Positions 10,129 through 22,305 of a stretch of DNA of 64,000 nt are shown piece by piece. The stretch's first letter is position 1. Every line of letters begins with the position of its first letter. The position numbers were made by a program, and so were the translations under genes. Below the pieces are notes generated by a model. The model worked only from the letters and a program-made list of their open reading frames with translations, made no database searches and had not been told where the DNA came from. Origin of the DNA: Toxotes chatareus (Eukaryota > Chordata > Actinopteri > Toxotidae); assembly GCA_016801885.1 (NCBI GenBank), contig CM028890.1, forward strand, positions 14,810,001 to 14,874,000, written 5' to 3'.

Positions 10129-10360
10129 GTACAGATGGCTGGTGTCTCATCCCTGTTATATAAAACACTCAAAAGGTCAAGATTGTCAGTAAAAGACGTA
10201 TTACATTCCACTTGAGTGTCATTTGAAAAAGAAGGGGATTTACACAAGTATCTTGGACAAGAAATCTCAGCAGCTGCTTGAAGGACAATGTCGATTTATT
10301 TCTCCAAAAAAAAAAAAAAAATCATTAATAAGTCCAATTTTTTTTCTGTCTTCCTTGCAG
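10129..10360 (+). other. Last Eph intron (232 bp)
   Basis: GT-AG intron with an A-run (10306-10321) and a strong pyrimidine tract ending 'ctgtcttccttgcag' at 10360. Confidence 0.92.
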
Positions 10361-10460
10361 TGAATTGGCTAAGATGGGTGTGAGTCTGGCTGGCCACCAG
10401 AAGAAGATTTTGTCCAGTGTGCAGAGCCTGCAGACCCAGGGGACGCACGTCCAAGTATAA
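10361..10460 (+). CDS. epha4: Eph receptor last coding exon: SAM end, VQV tail, stop
   Basis: Completes the split Ser codon, then reads ELAKMGVSLAGHQKKILSSV, QSLQTQGTHVQV and TAA (10458-10460). GHQKKIL(S)S is the conserved last helix of Eph SAM domains. The protein ends -H-V-Q-V. A hydrophobic-x-hydrophobic C-terminus is a class II PDZ ligand, and PVQV/GIQV ends are known from EphB3 and EphA7, whereas EphA4 ends MVPV. The final tail is about 10 residues shorter than in EphA4. SAM domains of Eph receptors mediate weak oligomerisation and adaptor binding in the cytosol beneath the membrane. Confidence 0.95.
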
Positions 10461-12516
10461 CAGTTTCCACATAAATACACAGTGAGACAGAGCCAAAATG
10501 GATGCTCCTGTGAAGAAGTCCCCTCCCCACCACCACCTGAAATGGAGTTGCAAAGGATACTCTGTACTTGGGCCTCCATTGATTTTGAGACACACTGAGA
10601 TGGAGACAACATGGACGCTTGACTCCTTCACCTTCTCGCAGTTTCACCATTCTTCCCATCCTCGATGGGCACTACAGGCTTTAGCACTCAGAGTCCCAGC
10701 AACACAACCACCATTATGGAGCAACAGAAAGACACATGTCCAAGAACAAAGCCACATGTAGAGCATCCCAGATCATTTCACATCATATCAGCTCAACAAA
10801 AGAAGACAAAAAAAAAAGATTTTTAACAAAAGAAATGACAAAAAAAAAAACTAATTAGAATATAATTATCATCACTGTCTGTGAGGTGTACAGTTGGTTT
10901 TTACTGTCATTTTGTTTTGACTTTTCACCTTGAAGAGTTTAAAAAGGGTCAGAAGATATGTATATGTGTAGATATATGTTTATATGGGCTGTGTGTCCCA
11001 CAACTGTAGAGATGGACCTAATGTTTGTATTGGTGGTGAGGTTTATATCGCTCAACCTTAATAGGAGTTATTACCTAGTACATGTACGGCCCCTTCCATT
11101 GATCTCTGTACGCAGAAAGCCAATGAATGAGCCGAGATTCGGAATGACATGAATGTGTGGGGTGAGGGGCACAGAAAAAACGGACCTTTAGAGACAGAGA
11201 GGGATGGGGATGTAGATTTTCCTAGCTAATGTAGGATGGAGATATGATTCGTTTAAATAGTGTATTTGACCAGGATAAGGGCTTCCCTAGCGACTGCTCT
11301 CGGACACACTTCCATAGCAACTAGACCCAGTGCACGTTTGCTTGTCTGCTTGCACTTATGATGTAACTGAGTGCAAAGTAACAGCAGAAACTGCTTAAGG
11401 TGGAAATAGCACAGAGAATTTTATTTACTTTTCCACATCTGTCTATTCAAAACAACATTGCCTATACAACTGTTACAGGACGATGTTGTTGGGAATATTT
11501 CAGACTAAGAGTTTGCCTTCCCATGTTTCAGGTGTGTTAAGAAATTTCTAATGTTTGGTGTAACGCAAAGGTGATGCAAAGGTCATGATAAAGTTCCAGA
11601 ACGTGTTTTTTCCAGTGTTGTGCCATCTATAGTACAGTAACCCTGAAATGTTCACTCGAGCAACATACCACCATTCCTAGTATTCTCTTTCCTTTCATCA
11701 GCTCCCATGGCTGGATGGTTACACAAGGCCAGTCACAGTAATTACAGTGTTTTGTTCAAATAGTTTGCCTGATGAAAAGGAGCACTGGAATGGACCCTTT
11801 TTTTCAGCAAGATGAAATACATGCAGTGTTGATTTCAGCTGTGCCACCAATAGAGGGTAAATTTGACTTTAAACAAAAGGATGATTTGTGTGTATTGTAC
11901 TGTCTCACTTTCTCGTTCCCAATCATGCCAATCAATTTCAAGCATTCCTAGTTTCAAACCAATATCCCTAAGGTAAATTTACAAAACAATGTTTACAGCA
12001 AAAAGCAAATAAATTGGTTTGTTGGTTTTTCCTTTTCAGAAAAGAAACTGCTGCTTATTACATTAATTATAAGGTTAGATATGATGGGACCCTCTTTGTG
12101 TGCACTGCATTCATGGCACTGAACCTGCTTTTAGTGTATTCCCAAACCCAGTTTTAATATATGTGGTACTCTATAGGACCAACAGTGGCATAAAGTACAG
12201 TATATATGATTGTATCATAGTGTAAAATATGTACAGTGTTGATTTCCAATGTTAGAATGTTTGTAATGATAACGATGATGATGACTATGATGTACTTTAA
12301 TTGTGAAAAAGAGATTTCTGAAGTACTCGTTCAGGGGCGGGTCATACGGGAGAAAAGTGAAGGGAGGTGATTCGTTGGTCTGAACAAAGGAATGTAGCAT
12401 GGTGCGAAGCTTCAGCTTTGATTGACAGGTGACAGTGACTGCAGTTTCTACCATAGCGTTAGAATGAGTAGAATGTACTTTCCTTATTGATACACTGGCT
12501 TAATTTGCATACCCAC

Positions 12517-12522
12517 AATAAA
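12517..12522 (+). promoter_or_regulatory. Candidate poly(A) signal AATAAA (proximal)
   Basis: Canonical hexamer about 2.06 kb after the stop codon. A G/T-rich stretch, 'agtttgtttgggtgagg', follows about 60 bp on and may be the downstream element. It is a good candidate for a main cleavage site. Confidence 0.45.
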
Positions 12523-14425
12523 CAGTGATTACATGCACATTTTAAGCCTGTCTCTGCATACAACATAACTTCTGAAAAAGTTTGTTTGGGTGAGGAAGGG
12601 AGGGAAGAAGTGAGGTTGAGAAAAGAGAAATCCTAAGATCAAACTTTGACACAAACTGAAGATTTGTTAAACCCACTCCCTCCAAAACAGCAACTGTCCA
12701 ATCGTAGTTTAACAAAAGTACCTAGACATGGCAGACCTGTCAAGCTTTGCATTTCAGCACAAGCTGAAATGGTGCGCAAGAAGCTGTAGTAAGAGTAAAA
12801 ACAATTGAAGAGTTTGGAGAGTAATATCATTTTTTGCTTTTCTCAAAACCATAACTACAAGAGCAAAAATGTAAGCATGTCTGGCTAACTTTCTTACCAA
12901 CTACAGTAATAACCAAGCAGCACTTCCAAGGTCAAAGGGCAGTAACTAATTTGGTTACAGGAGTTTACTTAGATTATGTGAAAAAGTAGCTGCTTGGTTG
13001 TATTTCCCCAATTAGCTGAAGTCAATTCTGGATGCTATCGGTGAAGTTCATACTCCAGCAACCCCAGCCAGTGATACCTTAGATAGTGTTATGCATGTGC
13101 AAGCAACAGTCATTTCAGCTGAAAAAATCTGCAGTTACCAGCTAGAAATGAGAAACTGCTTTTATCTGCCTCCATCTGAAATCAAGCAATTACTGTTTCA
13201 AAACTTAAATAAGAATTTGGATGGTGATCACCACCGTGATCACTGTATATTATATGTCAGGCTGGAATGTAAAGCTTGACAGGCCTAGCAACGGTAACCA
13301 AGGGGCGGGGCTTACCAAGCTGTCAGTTGGGGTGGAGCCAAAGTGAGCAGCAGAGTGAAACTTTCCACCTCTACTTAGGTTTTATTTTTACTGTTTTTGT
13401 TTATTATTTTTTTGCCCTGGTTTTGATCCAGAATTGGCTAAATAACACAATGAAAATATGTTACAATACAGAAGTACAGAAGGGCATAATCTAGAGATTC
13501 ATTTCTCTTCACCAAACCACTTTGCTCACTTTAGTAAAATAAGCCACAGGCAAAATACAATTTGGACGGTCAGAAACTGTTCATTCTACTCTTGCTAACT
13601 CTATGATTTCACTCTAGCGGACTACCCTTGGCCGCTGGCCTTTTAGATGCCTTATTTACGGAGCTATTGTTCTTTTCTGTTGCCCTACAGAGGCGATATT
13701 AAGAGTAACATGTATGTACAGGTAGTATTTATCTGTGTTCTTAAGATGACCTCACATCAACACCCTGGTTTTGTAACATCCCAGAGACCATCTCCAACAG
13801 CACCTTCACTTTCTACGCAGAAGAAAGTTCTTTTGTTCTGAAATAAAATATTAAATCTTCAAGCTTATCAACAATCAAGTTGACAGAGAAAATGGCAATA
13901 TTGTTCTTATTTATTTGAGTAATAGCATAATCAGTGATGGAAACCAAATGCAAATTCTGGATGTGATTGGCTGACATTTTGAAATTTTTGGTTGCATAAT
14001 TGTTTTAATGTGCAAAATTCTTCATACAAACTCAAGGTTGGAACAAGTTTAAGTATTGCCAAAATTCTCTCTCTCTTTTTTTTTTAAAATTCAACAGCCC
14101 CATTTCACAAATTTTAAGGCTACAGAACCCACACCTTGGTTTCAACTCCCAGGTTTGTGCCACTATTCACCCTATCAAGGTTAGCTATGTGGGTTGGTTT
14201 GCTTGATCTGAAATACAGCGTCTGTCCTCCATTTCCAAACAGGTCTGTATTGTAAATGTTCATGAGTGATTCTCATTTGAAACTTTCAGCTCTCTGTCTC
14301 TTTCTCTCCTCCTCTTCTCTCTCTTTGTTTGGCCACCGTACAGTGCTTATTTGTCCCCATGCCAGTTTCCTCTGCGTTGCTTGTTGTAAAGGGTGTCGGC
14401 ATTCTAATGTCTTCCATGTTGCTGT

Positions 14426-14431
14426 AATAAA
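14426..14431 (+). promoter_or_regulatory. Candidate poly(A) signal AATAAA (distal)
   Basis: Canonical hexamer about 3.97 kb after the stop, within 'gctgtaataaatatgctaat'. A TGTA motif of the kind bound by CFIm lies within about 180 bp upstream ('ctgtattgtaaatg' near 14245). It would define the long 3'UTR form. Competing hexamers are at 12008 and 13842. Confidence 0.35.
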
Positions 14432-14450
14432 TATGCTAATATTTCTAATT

Positions 14451-16945
14451 TCTCACCTGAAGCCTGCAGCGTCTTTTCCTTTTCACACATTGTCTTCATT
14501 CTATCTTTCAGACACACACCGATACACACACACAAGTCAGAAGTAATTCAAAGTGCCTTTACATGAAAGTGTTATGAAGTCTTCACTTAATTATTTTTTG
14601 CTGTGTAACAAAGCTTGAAGGAATCAAATTTTGTTTTGGTCACCAATCTTGAAGAAAATTAGTGCTTCACTAGGAACTTCAAGGGTAGTCTCATTTGTCC
14701 CCAGCTCTGCTTCAACAGTGATTGTGGTGGTGAAATTCCTATCGTAACATTCTTGAATGGCAAAATATGGCCAGTCTGCAACCACATCTTCATTATCAGT
14801 GTGTGTGTGTGGGGTGTGTGTGTTCCTTGCCCAGAGATAATTCTGTCTCAGGGGAGAGGAAAGGTCAACAACTCCTGGCCTTGGTTAACCCCTTAATGCA
14901 CTGGCCCCAGTTGCTGTCACTCTATGTTACCGCCATTACACCTCATTTAGCCCATCATATTAGGCTCCATATTCCCCCATCGCTCGCTGCCTCCATCTCT
15001 TTCTTTCACACACACACAAACACACACACACACAGAAAAAAAATCAGGGCTGTTCTCTATTTCCTCGCTATCTATCTCCCTCCCCTGCCCTCCTCTTAAT
15101 CTTTCTGCTGGCCTCATGCATCCCCATTTTTTCTCCCCCTTCCTATCCATCCAGTGCAGACAGACAGAAAGGTTGTGGCTAGCCCTCTGACCTCGAATAC
15201 CCCATTATCTTCTCATAACTTTCTAATTTCCCCTACCTCCGTCCATCTACCCATCCAACCAAAGGTTTTCTCCACATGCTGCCCTCTCTTTGAGGTCCAT
15301 TGCCTCTTTCTGTCTTACTGCTATCACCACTGGGTTTCCCCTTCACCATTAAAGGCCAATCCATAACTTTGGGGCTTTTGTCTCCAGGTGTCTCAACAGG
15401 GAGAATGTCATCCCACGTATTTACTCTGGATAACATGGAGGCTACCAGGAGCCAAAGGCTCAGGCGATTGATTCATCATGCAGCTGCTATTGGCATCATG
15501 TGAAAAGGTCAGGTGTCCCTATGGAGAACACTTTAAAAGGCCATTGGTGACTGATGAGCCTGTCATGTTTGTATCACATACATGCACAAGCACTCTCAGT
15601 TTCTTTGCCTTGCTATCTGTTCCTCCCGCTCTGCACTCCCTTTCTATGACACACGCACATCCACACTCCCCTGAGAATGGTAATTGGGCCCCTCTGTCAT
15701 GCTGTCAGGTGAGGGTTTGAGTGTCCCATCATGTGCAGCAGCAGACATTAAAATAACACAAGAGACCAAACTGCCACCGTGACCTCTGCAGGGGTGAGCC
15801 ATATGTGTCCATGTGTGTTTTTAGTGTGTTTGTTCATGAGCCTGTGACTGTAACCTCTGTGTGTTTGTGACGCTTGTGAGACAAAAACTGATGCTCATGT
15901 ATAAGTGAGTGAGCGGAGTGAGTATTAAAAGGGAGACAAAAAGAGAGAAGTAGAAACAAATCTGAACCAGAGGAAAGATTTCATCAGTCATTGGTTAAAT
16001 TTGTAGTAGTTCCTTGTTTTGTCGCTCCTGATTGCATCGCGTGTGTCTTCTCTAATCAAATATGCCCAAGTTCAGACAGGCTCAGTGTTTCCCAGTCTGC
16101 ACACACACACACACACACACGTACACATCACTACTCCCCTGTCTCATGAGGTTTTAGTTTGCTATCAAAGCGATTTCCTGTCTCAAATTTTCATCAGTAA
16201 TCAAAGTTCCTGATTGAATTTGAAAAGTGAGCCCGGCTCTATAAATCACATTACATGCCTCACTCCCATCATGCCTGCTCTCATCAGCCACAGGAATGAG
16301 ACGCTACCCTGGGTGTATGTCTGCGTCAGGGTCTGTGTGAGAGTGTGTGTGTGTGTGTGTTCTTGTTTTTGCTGTGGATTGGGAAAATGGATGTTGACAG
16401 AACTGTGATTTGATCCATGCAATTTTTTGTTGGGACAGATAATGGAGAAAGGGTAGAAGACTGATAAAATGACAAAAAAAAAAGATAACACACCTGGGTC
16501 TGATTGAATGTGGAAATAATTCCTGGCATTTGTTTTAGTGTCAACTGAATACCAGATGGTTTTCAGTACAGCTCAAATTAGTGATAAATCAAGTAAAATG
16601 AATTTCTTGAAAATGACTCTCAGATGCTTGTGTTGTTGGTATGGATGGAATACTGAACAGGCCCTGAATGGCCCTACCTGTCACACGCTCAGGGGCCTAA
16701 ATCCAATCCAATATTTCTTACCAGCTGAAACAGAGTGGCTGGTATTGTTTTCACCTTGTGAGTCTGTGGGTGTGTTTGAGTACTTTGGCAGGTGTTTATA
16801 TGTTTGTCTGTCTGTGGACAGATTTTGCAACCGTGAAAGTATCACAACTTTACAAGACAGTCACAAATCTTTACAGGAGAGTAGTTGGGATAAAAATGAA
16901 GTCTGAAATCAAAGATGGGTGTGGTTCAAACAAGCGTGCTGGAAG
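14451..16945. other. Intergenic sequence, no gene seen
   Basis: Unique-looking sequence with short CA/GT runs at about 14797-14822, 15006-15033, 16099-16121 and 16341-16361, and a C/T-rich patch near 15060-15140. Reading frames here are short and lack domains. Confidence 0.6.
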
Positions 16946-16946
16946 T

Positions 16947-17107
<161 letters not shown>

Positions 17108-20100
17108 GGGGTGGGGGTTTAGAAATAGGAAAATGGGCCACTGGTCCCCCCACTTTACACACCTGGATCACTGTATGGTCGGACACAGACACCACCAGTC
17201 CAACACTGGAGAGGTGATAGCAGGAGGGAATTCCAAAGTTATCTGATCATCCAACATGCAGTTCAGAAGGAGTAATAGTCCCACTTAAGAAGAGACAAGC
17301 AACAAAGAGACAAAAAACAACTAAGAAGGAACACAAAATGCTAATAAAGAAACACATAACGACTAAAAACGTGCTGTACCCGGGGGTCCATTATCTCACA
17401 ATCCATCAATGGTTGCTGGCACCAAATGATATAAAAACTGTAAAATTTCCAAATGCTATTGGATCCAAGTCAAATAGGACAAAGTGAATCAGCAGGAATA
17501 CTGTCACCACCTACAATCTGTAACTGATTTCGAAAAGGAGCAAAAGCAGATAGAGGATGAACAGAGCAGAGGAGAATAAAATACTGTTTGAGTCTGGGGG
17601 AAAAAAAAAAAAGGTGAAGAAAAACTTGGATGGGTTTGGAGGGACTGAGATAATATTGACCACATAATCCTTTACAGATGTGGAAATCACTGTTTAATGC
17701 CTGGCAGACGTGACATGCTGAACTGCTATTGGATGACTCAAGAGGGATCCTGACCAAAGACAAACTCACTCTCGCTCAAATTGTCTGTCTATCGATGGAG
17801 GGGAAAAAAATGATGAAAATCTAAATTTAGAGCAAATGTAGCAAGACCACATCTGTTGGTCTATAAATTACACAGATACACACAGGATGCATGTCTTTCC
17901 AGGACTCCGTGACTCATGTGGAGTAATAGCGTGAGTAGAAGCCTTACTTATTTAGGTGTAATCATACACCTAATGTCTTCAGAAATATACGGGCCTAGTT
18001 CTGCCCTTTTGTGAAATGCCGTTATGAACTCCCGTGTGTGGCAGGTGATTGCAGTAGGTTGCATGATTTCCTGCGCCTGTTGCCTGTGTGTGTACATGTG
18101 TATGTAAACTGGAGAGACATGAGTGTTCTTTTGTACACAGCACGTGTTTATGTGTGTCTCCTATCCTGTATAATCAAACACAGCTCTTCAAGTGCCATCA
18201 ATCAAGCTTTGATGTTTCAGGGAACAGTCTTGAAACCACAGCAACCCCCCTCTATGTGCTGAGGATGGGTTGTTGTAGTGCTGCTGGATCCACAGGAAAT
18301 GTTTTCTAAAGGTAGGTATAGAAACTCAGGGGCAGACAACTTACTATGCATATTATGTAGCTCATCAAAAACATGGCTATCTCAGGCTCCTCAATAATGT
18401 CTTGGCAGGTGAAAATATTTGTTTCTGTGATTTACATCTGCACTTTTTCCTGTAACATCAAAGGATAAAAACAATACGGTTGTATTCTGCACATGGGTCT
18501 GCATATACACAGTCCTTTCATCCGATACTTTCTCCTCATCATTTGCCACAGTTCTTTTCTCTTGCTTTGTTTCTCATCTGTAGAGGACATGAAGCAGTGA
18601 GGTTGCATTCACAACATCAACTGCAGCACAGCTGTTGTAGAAATAACCACAGATTGGGTATATCCCATACAATATAGTTTTGTTAGACAGTAAAATAACT
18701 GTTCCATTGTAACAGGTGTTTTAGGTAGTAAGCAAATTGTATAACACACACTCACAACTATGGTGGCAGTGTTAAATAGCAGGACACAGCCATCAGGAGG
18801 ATCTGGGGTTCAGTGTCTTTTTCAAATTGTGTGGACTTTCATTAAAAAAAAATTTTTTTAAAAAGAAGAAAAAAGAAGAAAAAAAGGAAATTGCAGATCT
18901 TTGTCAAACCATTACTTTCAAGGGCAAAAATGAACTTTAAAAAATCCAGACAATGTATTTGCAGCAAAAGAACCAAAGACTACACAACCTACACAAAATG
19001 CTAACTAAATAAAAGCAGACCCATAAAAAATTCCTCACCAAAGATTTGAACCATCGTTAACGTTGGGAGAAAGCCCCGTTTCTTTGTCATAGCTATGTCT
19101 GAAAAAAAGGTTTGGCAGGCTGCTACAATATGATATTCCAAAGATATGGGGTGGTCTTTTAATTTTTTCCAGAGTTTTAAATGGAAAGCGCAGAACATTT
19201 TAGTGGCGGGTTGGAATGCCTTGAGACTGAAGGTCTCACTAGAACATCAATAGACACAGAAAAACTGCCACTGTAGGTTAAAACTAGAAATTCCTCCATA
19301 TTGTGGTATTATTCTGGCTCTGTATGGAGCTTAGATTGTTGAAACATATGAAGGATTCATAAAAGCTGAGGGGTCCGTATGGAATTCAACACAAAGAAGG
19401 GCACATGCTGGTTTTCTTTCTACTATTAAAAGACCACCTTCAGCTTACTATGAGGCCTTTCCTCCTCCAGATCTAATCCTCCTCTTCTTCCAGCCAGTTT
19501 GTTCTCTACATAATGGCTGCCATTGACAATTGGGCATGTCTACTTGGCATTGATTGGTGGCCTCAGGGGATATGACTAGTGACAGAAGAGACAACGGGCC
19601 ATGGCTTTTGGTTGTGTATCTCTGCATCGGTGTGTTTAAGTAAGTGAGCAAAGTTGATGTGCAGAAAAATGGAAAGACACGACAGTGGAAAATATTACTA
19701 TAAATTAAAATATAACAAGTAGGCTACACTGATTTTTCTTTGAGAACCAAAAGAATTAAAGGACAAACTGAGGGATCGACCAGCACATGTGACAGACTGG
19801 TCAATGAGTTGAAGTTGATGAGATTTTTTTTTTTTTTTGTGGTCAAGGTTCAATAACCTACCCAAGGAATTAGGTTCTTCATATGGATTTCTAAAAGACC
19901 ATCTGAGGCACTTGTAAATATTCATTAGGATTTTGGCAATTATGTCCATTTGTTTGTTTCTTACTGAGCATAATTGCAAAATGAGAAGCTTTTTGAAAAT
20001 GCACCCCCTGCTAGCATCAAACTGAAGTAAATGAAGTAAATAACCTCAGAACTTTTGTAGAAGAAATGATTACATCTGTCGTTAGGTAAACATCATTTAC

Positions 20101-22255
20101 ATGTGGGTTGAAGAAGAAAACACTGTTTAAATGTGACAACCACGAATTATTGAGTTTCTCTGGTGGGCTTTTTAAAAGGTTTTCATGCATGAAGAACTGC
20201 GGAATTATTAGCCAGTCAACCACTTTGGACAAGACTGAAATACTTCCTGACTTTTCCTCTTGTATCAGTTAAAATTTTAATGTCTTTGGTTTATGACTAA
20301 ATACCTGTAAAACTAATGACTGAGAACTAATTCCTAAATTATGCAAAGTGTCACTGTTAGCCTTCTTTTCATACGGCAGCACCATGTGATCCATCAAGTA
20401 AGATTATAATAAACTCAAAAGGTTTAGACTTGAAAATTATAATAGTTTAATACAATAAAATCACCTGGGGTTTTTATATAAACACTGACTTCTAAATAAA
20501 TGGAACTTTACAAACCTTAGACAGAGCAAACTGTATGCACAAACACAGCAGTTAGATTTCTTGGGAAGAGATAAACGCTGAAAGTATACTGGGAATACCA
20601 GCAGGACAGACAAATTACAAGTTTCAGAGAGAAAACAGTTGGTGGGGTTTTTTTGTAGTGTAAAACCACAATCACATGGTTTGTAAAAATGTCTTGGAAA
20701 ACGAACAGCAACTTTGGAGGCACACCAACACATACACACACACACACTATCCATAGCCACATGAAGTGAGCACACAAACTGTGATAGCTGATGTTTGACC
20801 ACACGAGCTGGGTTACTAAAACAGTGTGTGCAAGCGCTGACTCAAACTCTACTTGTGGCCTAGTCACAGAAAAACAAAAAATACATTTAAGCCTTTCTTT
20901 CTGCCCATATCTTTATGTCACCTCTCAGTGACATGAATGAATGTTTGTTGTTTATGTCATTACAACAGAGCATTTGTTTGTGCATGAGTGTGTGGTTCTG
21001 TGCACACATACAAAGCACAAACACAGAGCTAAGGGTAGGCAATTGAGGCTCTAAATCAGCCACGTGCTTACTAACAGAGGTTTGACCCAAATAACAGAGT
21101 AATTTATGAAGGCTTTTAGGCTCCCAGGCAGCCATGGAAATAGAACAGAGAATAATGTGAGTCTGACCGTGCCTACATCACTTCAGTTTATGTCCTAGTC
21201 TTTTACTAGGACACATGTCCGCGGTTCTTAATGATACAGAGACAGTAAACACAATGTTAATGGACACTGGGTTTACAAAGATGTGCTCAGCTGCAAATGC
21301 ACAGCCGTGCGCACAATTATGGAACTGCTCACAAACAAGAATACTAAACAAGAACACAGGTACTGACAGGCACGATTATAAACAGAGATGCAATCAAAAG
21401 GAGAGGCAGGGTAGTAAATGAAGTGGATATAGTAACAGAGGCAATGAGAAACATGTGAGAAGTGGTTGCATGGAGGAGGAGGAGACAGACTGAAGCACAG
21501 AGATCATTAGTACTCCACTGTAAGGAGCTGGCCCCAGGCAGGGTTAGAGGCTGAAATGGACTGTTAGCAGCTGCTGGAGGAGATGACATCTCAGCCGGAC
21601 CCAAAAGACGAGTTAAGACATCCCAAGCACACATAAAACTCTTTGTGTAGATGTGTGTGCGTGTGTGTGCGCCTGCGTGCATATAATCCTGTGCGCTGCC
21701 CTCCCATACTGTAGTGGGTCATTTGCCTCAGTGTTTGAAGTGGAGACGCACCTCTGAGGATCAGGCTCCTGTCACAGCTCCACAGATCAGAGCACAGAAT
21801 GACAGGATGCCATGAGAGAGAAGGAGAGGGCAAAGACAGACAAATGAGATGACACAAGACTTTTCCCCACACAAGGTTTCTTTTCTCGCCTTTTGTTTTC
21901 CTTTCTTTCCTTTCTCATTCTCCTTCTCCGATTATGTCCACACTATATGAGAAAACGTAGTTTAAGTGTGAAAACGAGATACATCCCCACATTTTCATGT
22001 CTTTTTGCTATTGATCTCCATCTGCACTGAAACGCCCAAACAAAGCTCACAATAAACAGTGGACACCTCCAACAACAGGAAAATATCTAAGCCACTTTTC
22101 CAGCTGGCAAACTACACTGTGCATCACAGCCAACATCTGTTGTGGGACTAACACAGTCCTGTTACTTTGCTGAGTCTCTGCTGATCATTCAATCAATCAA
22201 TCATTGTCCTTTCCTGTTTTCCATGATTAAAATGTCTCTGTATACACACTGTATA
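17108..22255. other. Intergenic sequence, no gene seen
   Basis: About 5 kb of AT-rich, mostly unique sequence. Noted items: an A/T palindrome near 18843-18862, A- or T-runs (17588-17612, 19825-19838), short CA runs near 20730-20748 and 21650-21672, and a fragment near 21935-22010 ('gagaaaacgtagtttaagtg') that may belong to a DNA-transposon remnant. No frame has coding character. Confidence 0.55.
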
Positions 22256-22305
22256 TATACACACACACACATATATGTGTACACACACACACATACATAT
22301 AAAAA
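22243..22305. repeat. (CA)n/(TA)n microsatellite with inverted symmetry
   Basis: 'tatatacacacacacacata' followed by 'tatgtgtacacacacacaca'. The central 'catatatg' is palindromic. Confidence 0.85.

Larger units (their letters stand above)
10461..14450 (+). other. Probable 3' UTR of the Eph gene (short and long forms)
   Basis: No intron or other gene is evident after the stop codon, and the sequence has the AT-rich look of a vertebrate 3'UTR. Eph genes usually have UTRs of some kilobases. AATAAA hexamers on the + strand occur at 12008-12013, 12517-12522, 13842-13847 and 14426-14431. The first part (10461-12540) is the most likely UTR. The part from 12541 to 14450 is UTR only if the distal signals are used. 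Reading frames here (for example 10498-10761) look random. Confidence 0.55.

Noticed and set aside
10296..10761. Overlapping frames on both strands around the last exon
   Set aside because: They are shadows of the last Eph exon and of the 3'UTR; the spliced frame explains the region.
18221..18310. Exon-like stretch between 'gatgtttcag' and GTAGGT
   Set aside because: All three frames contain stops and the acceptor tract is weak.
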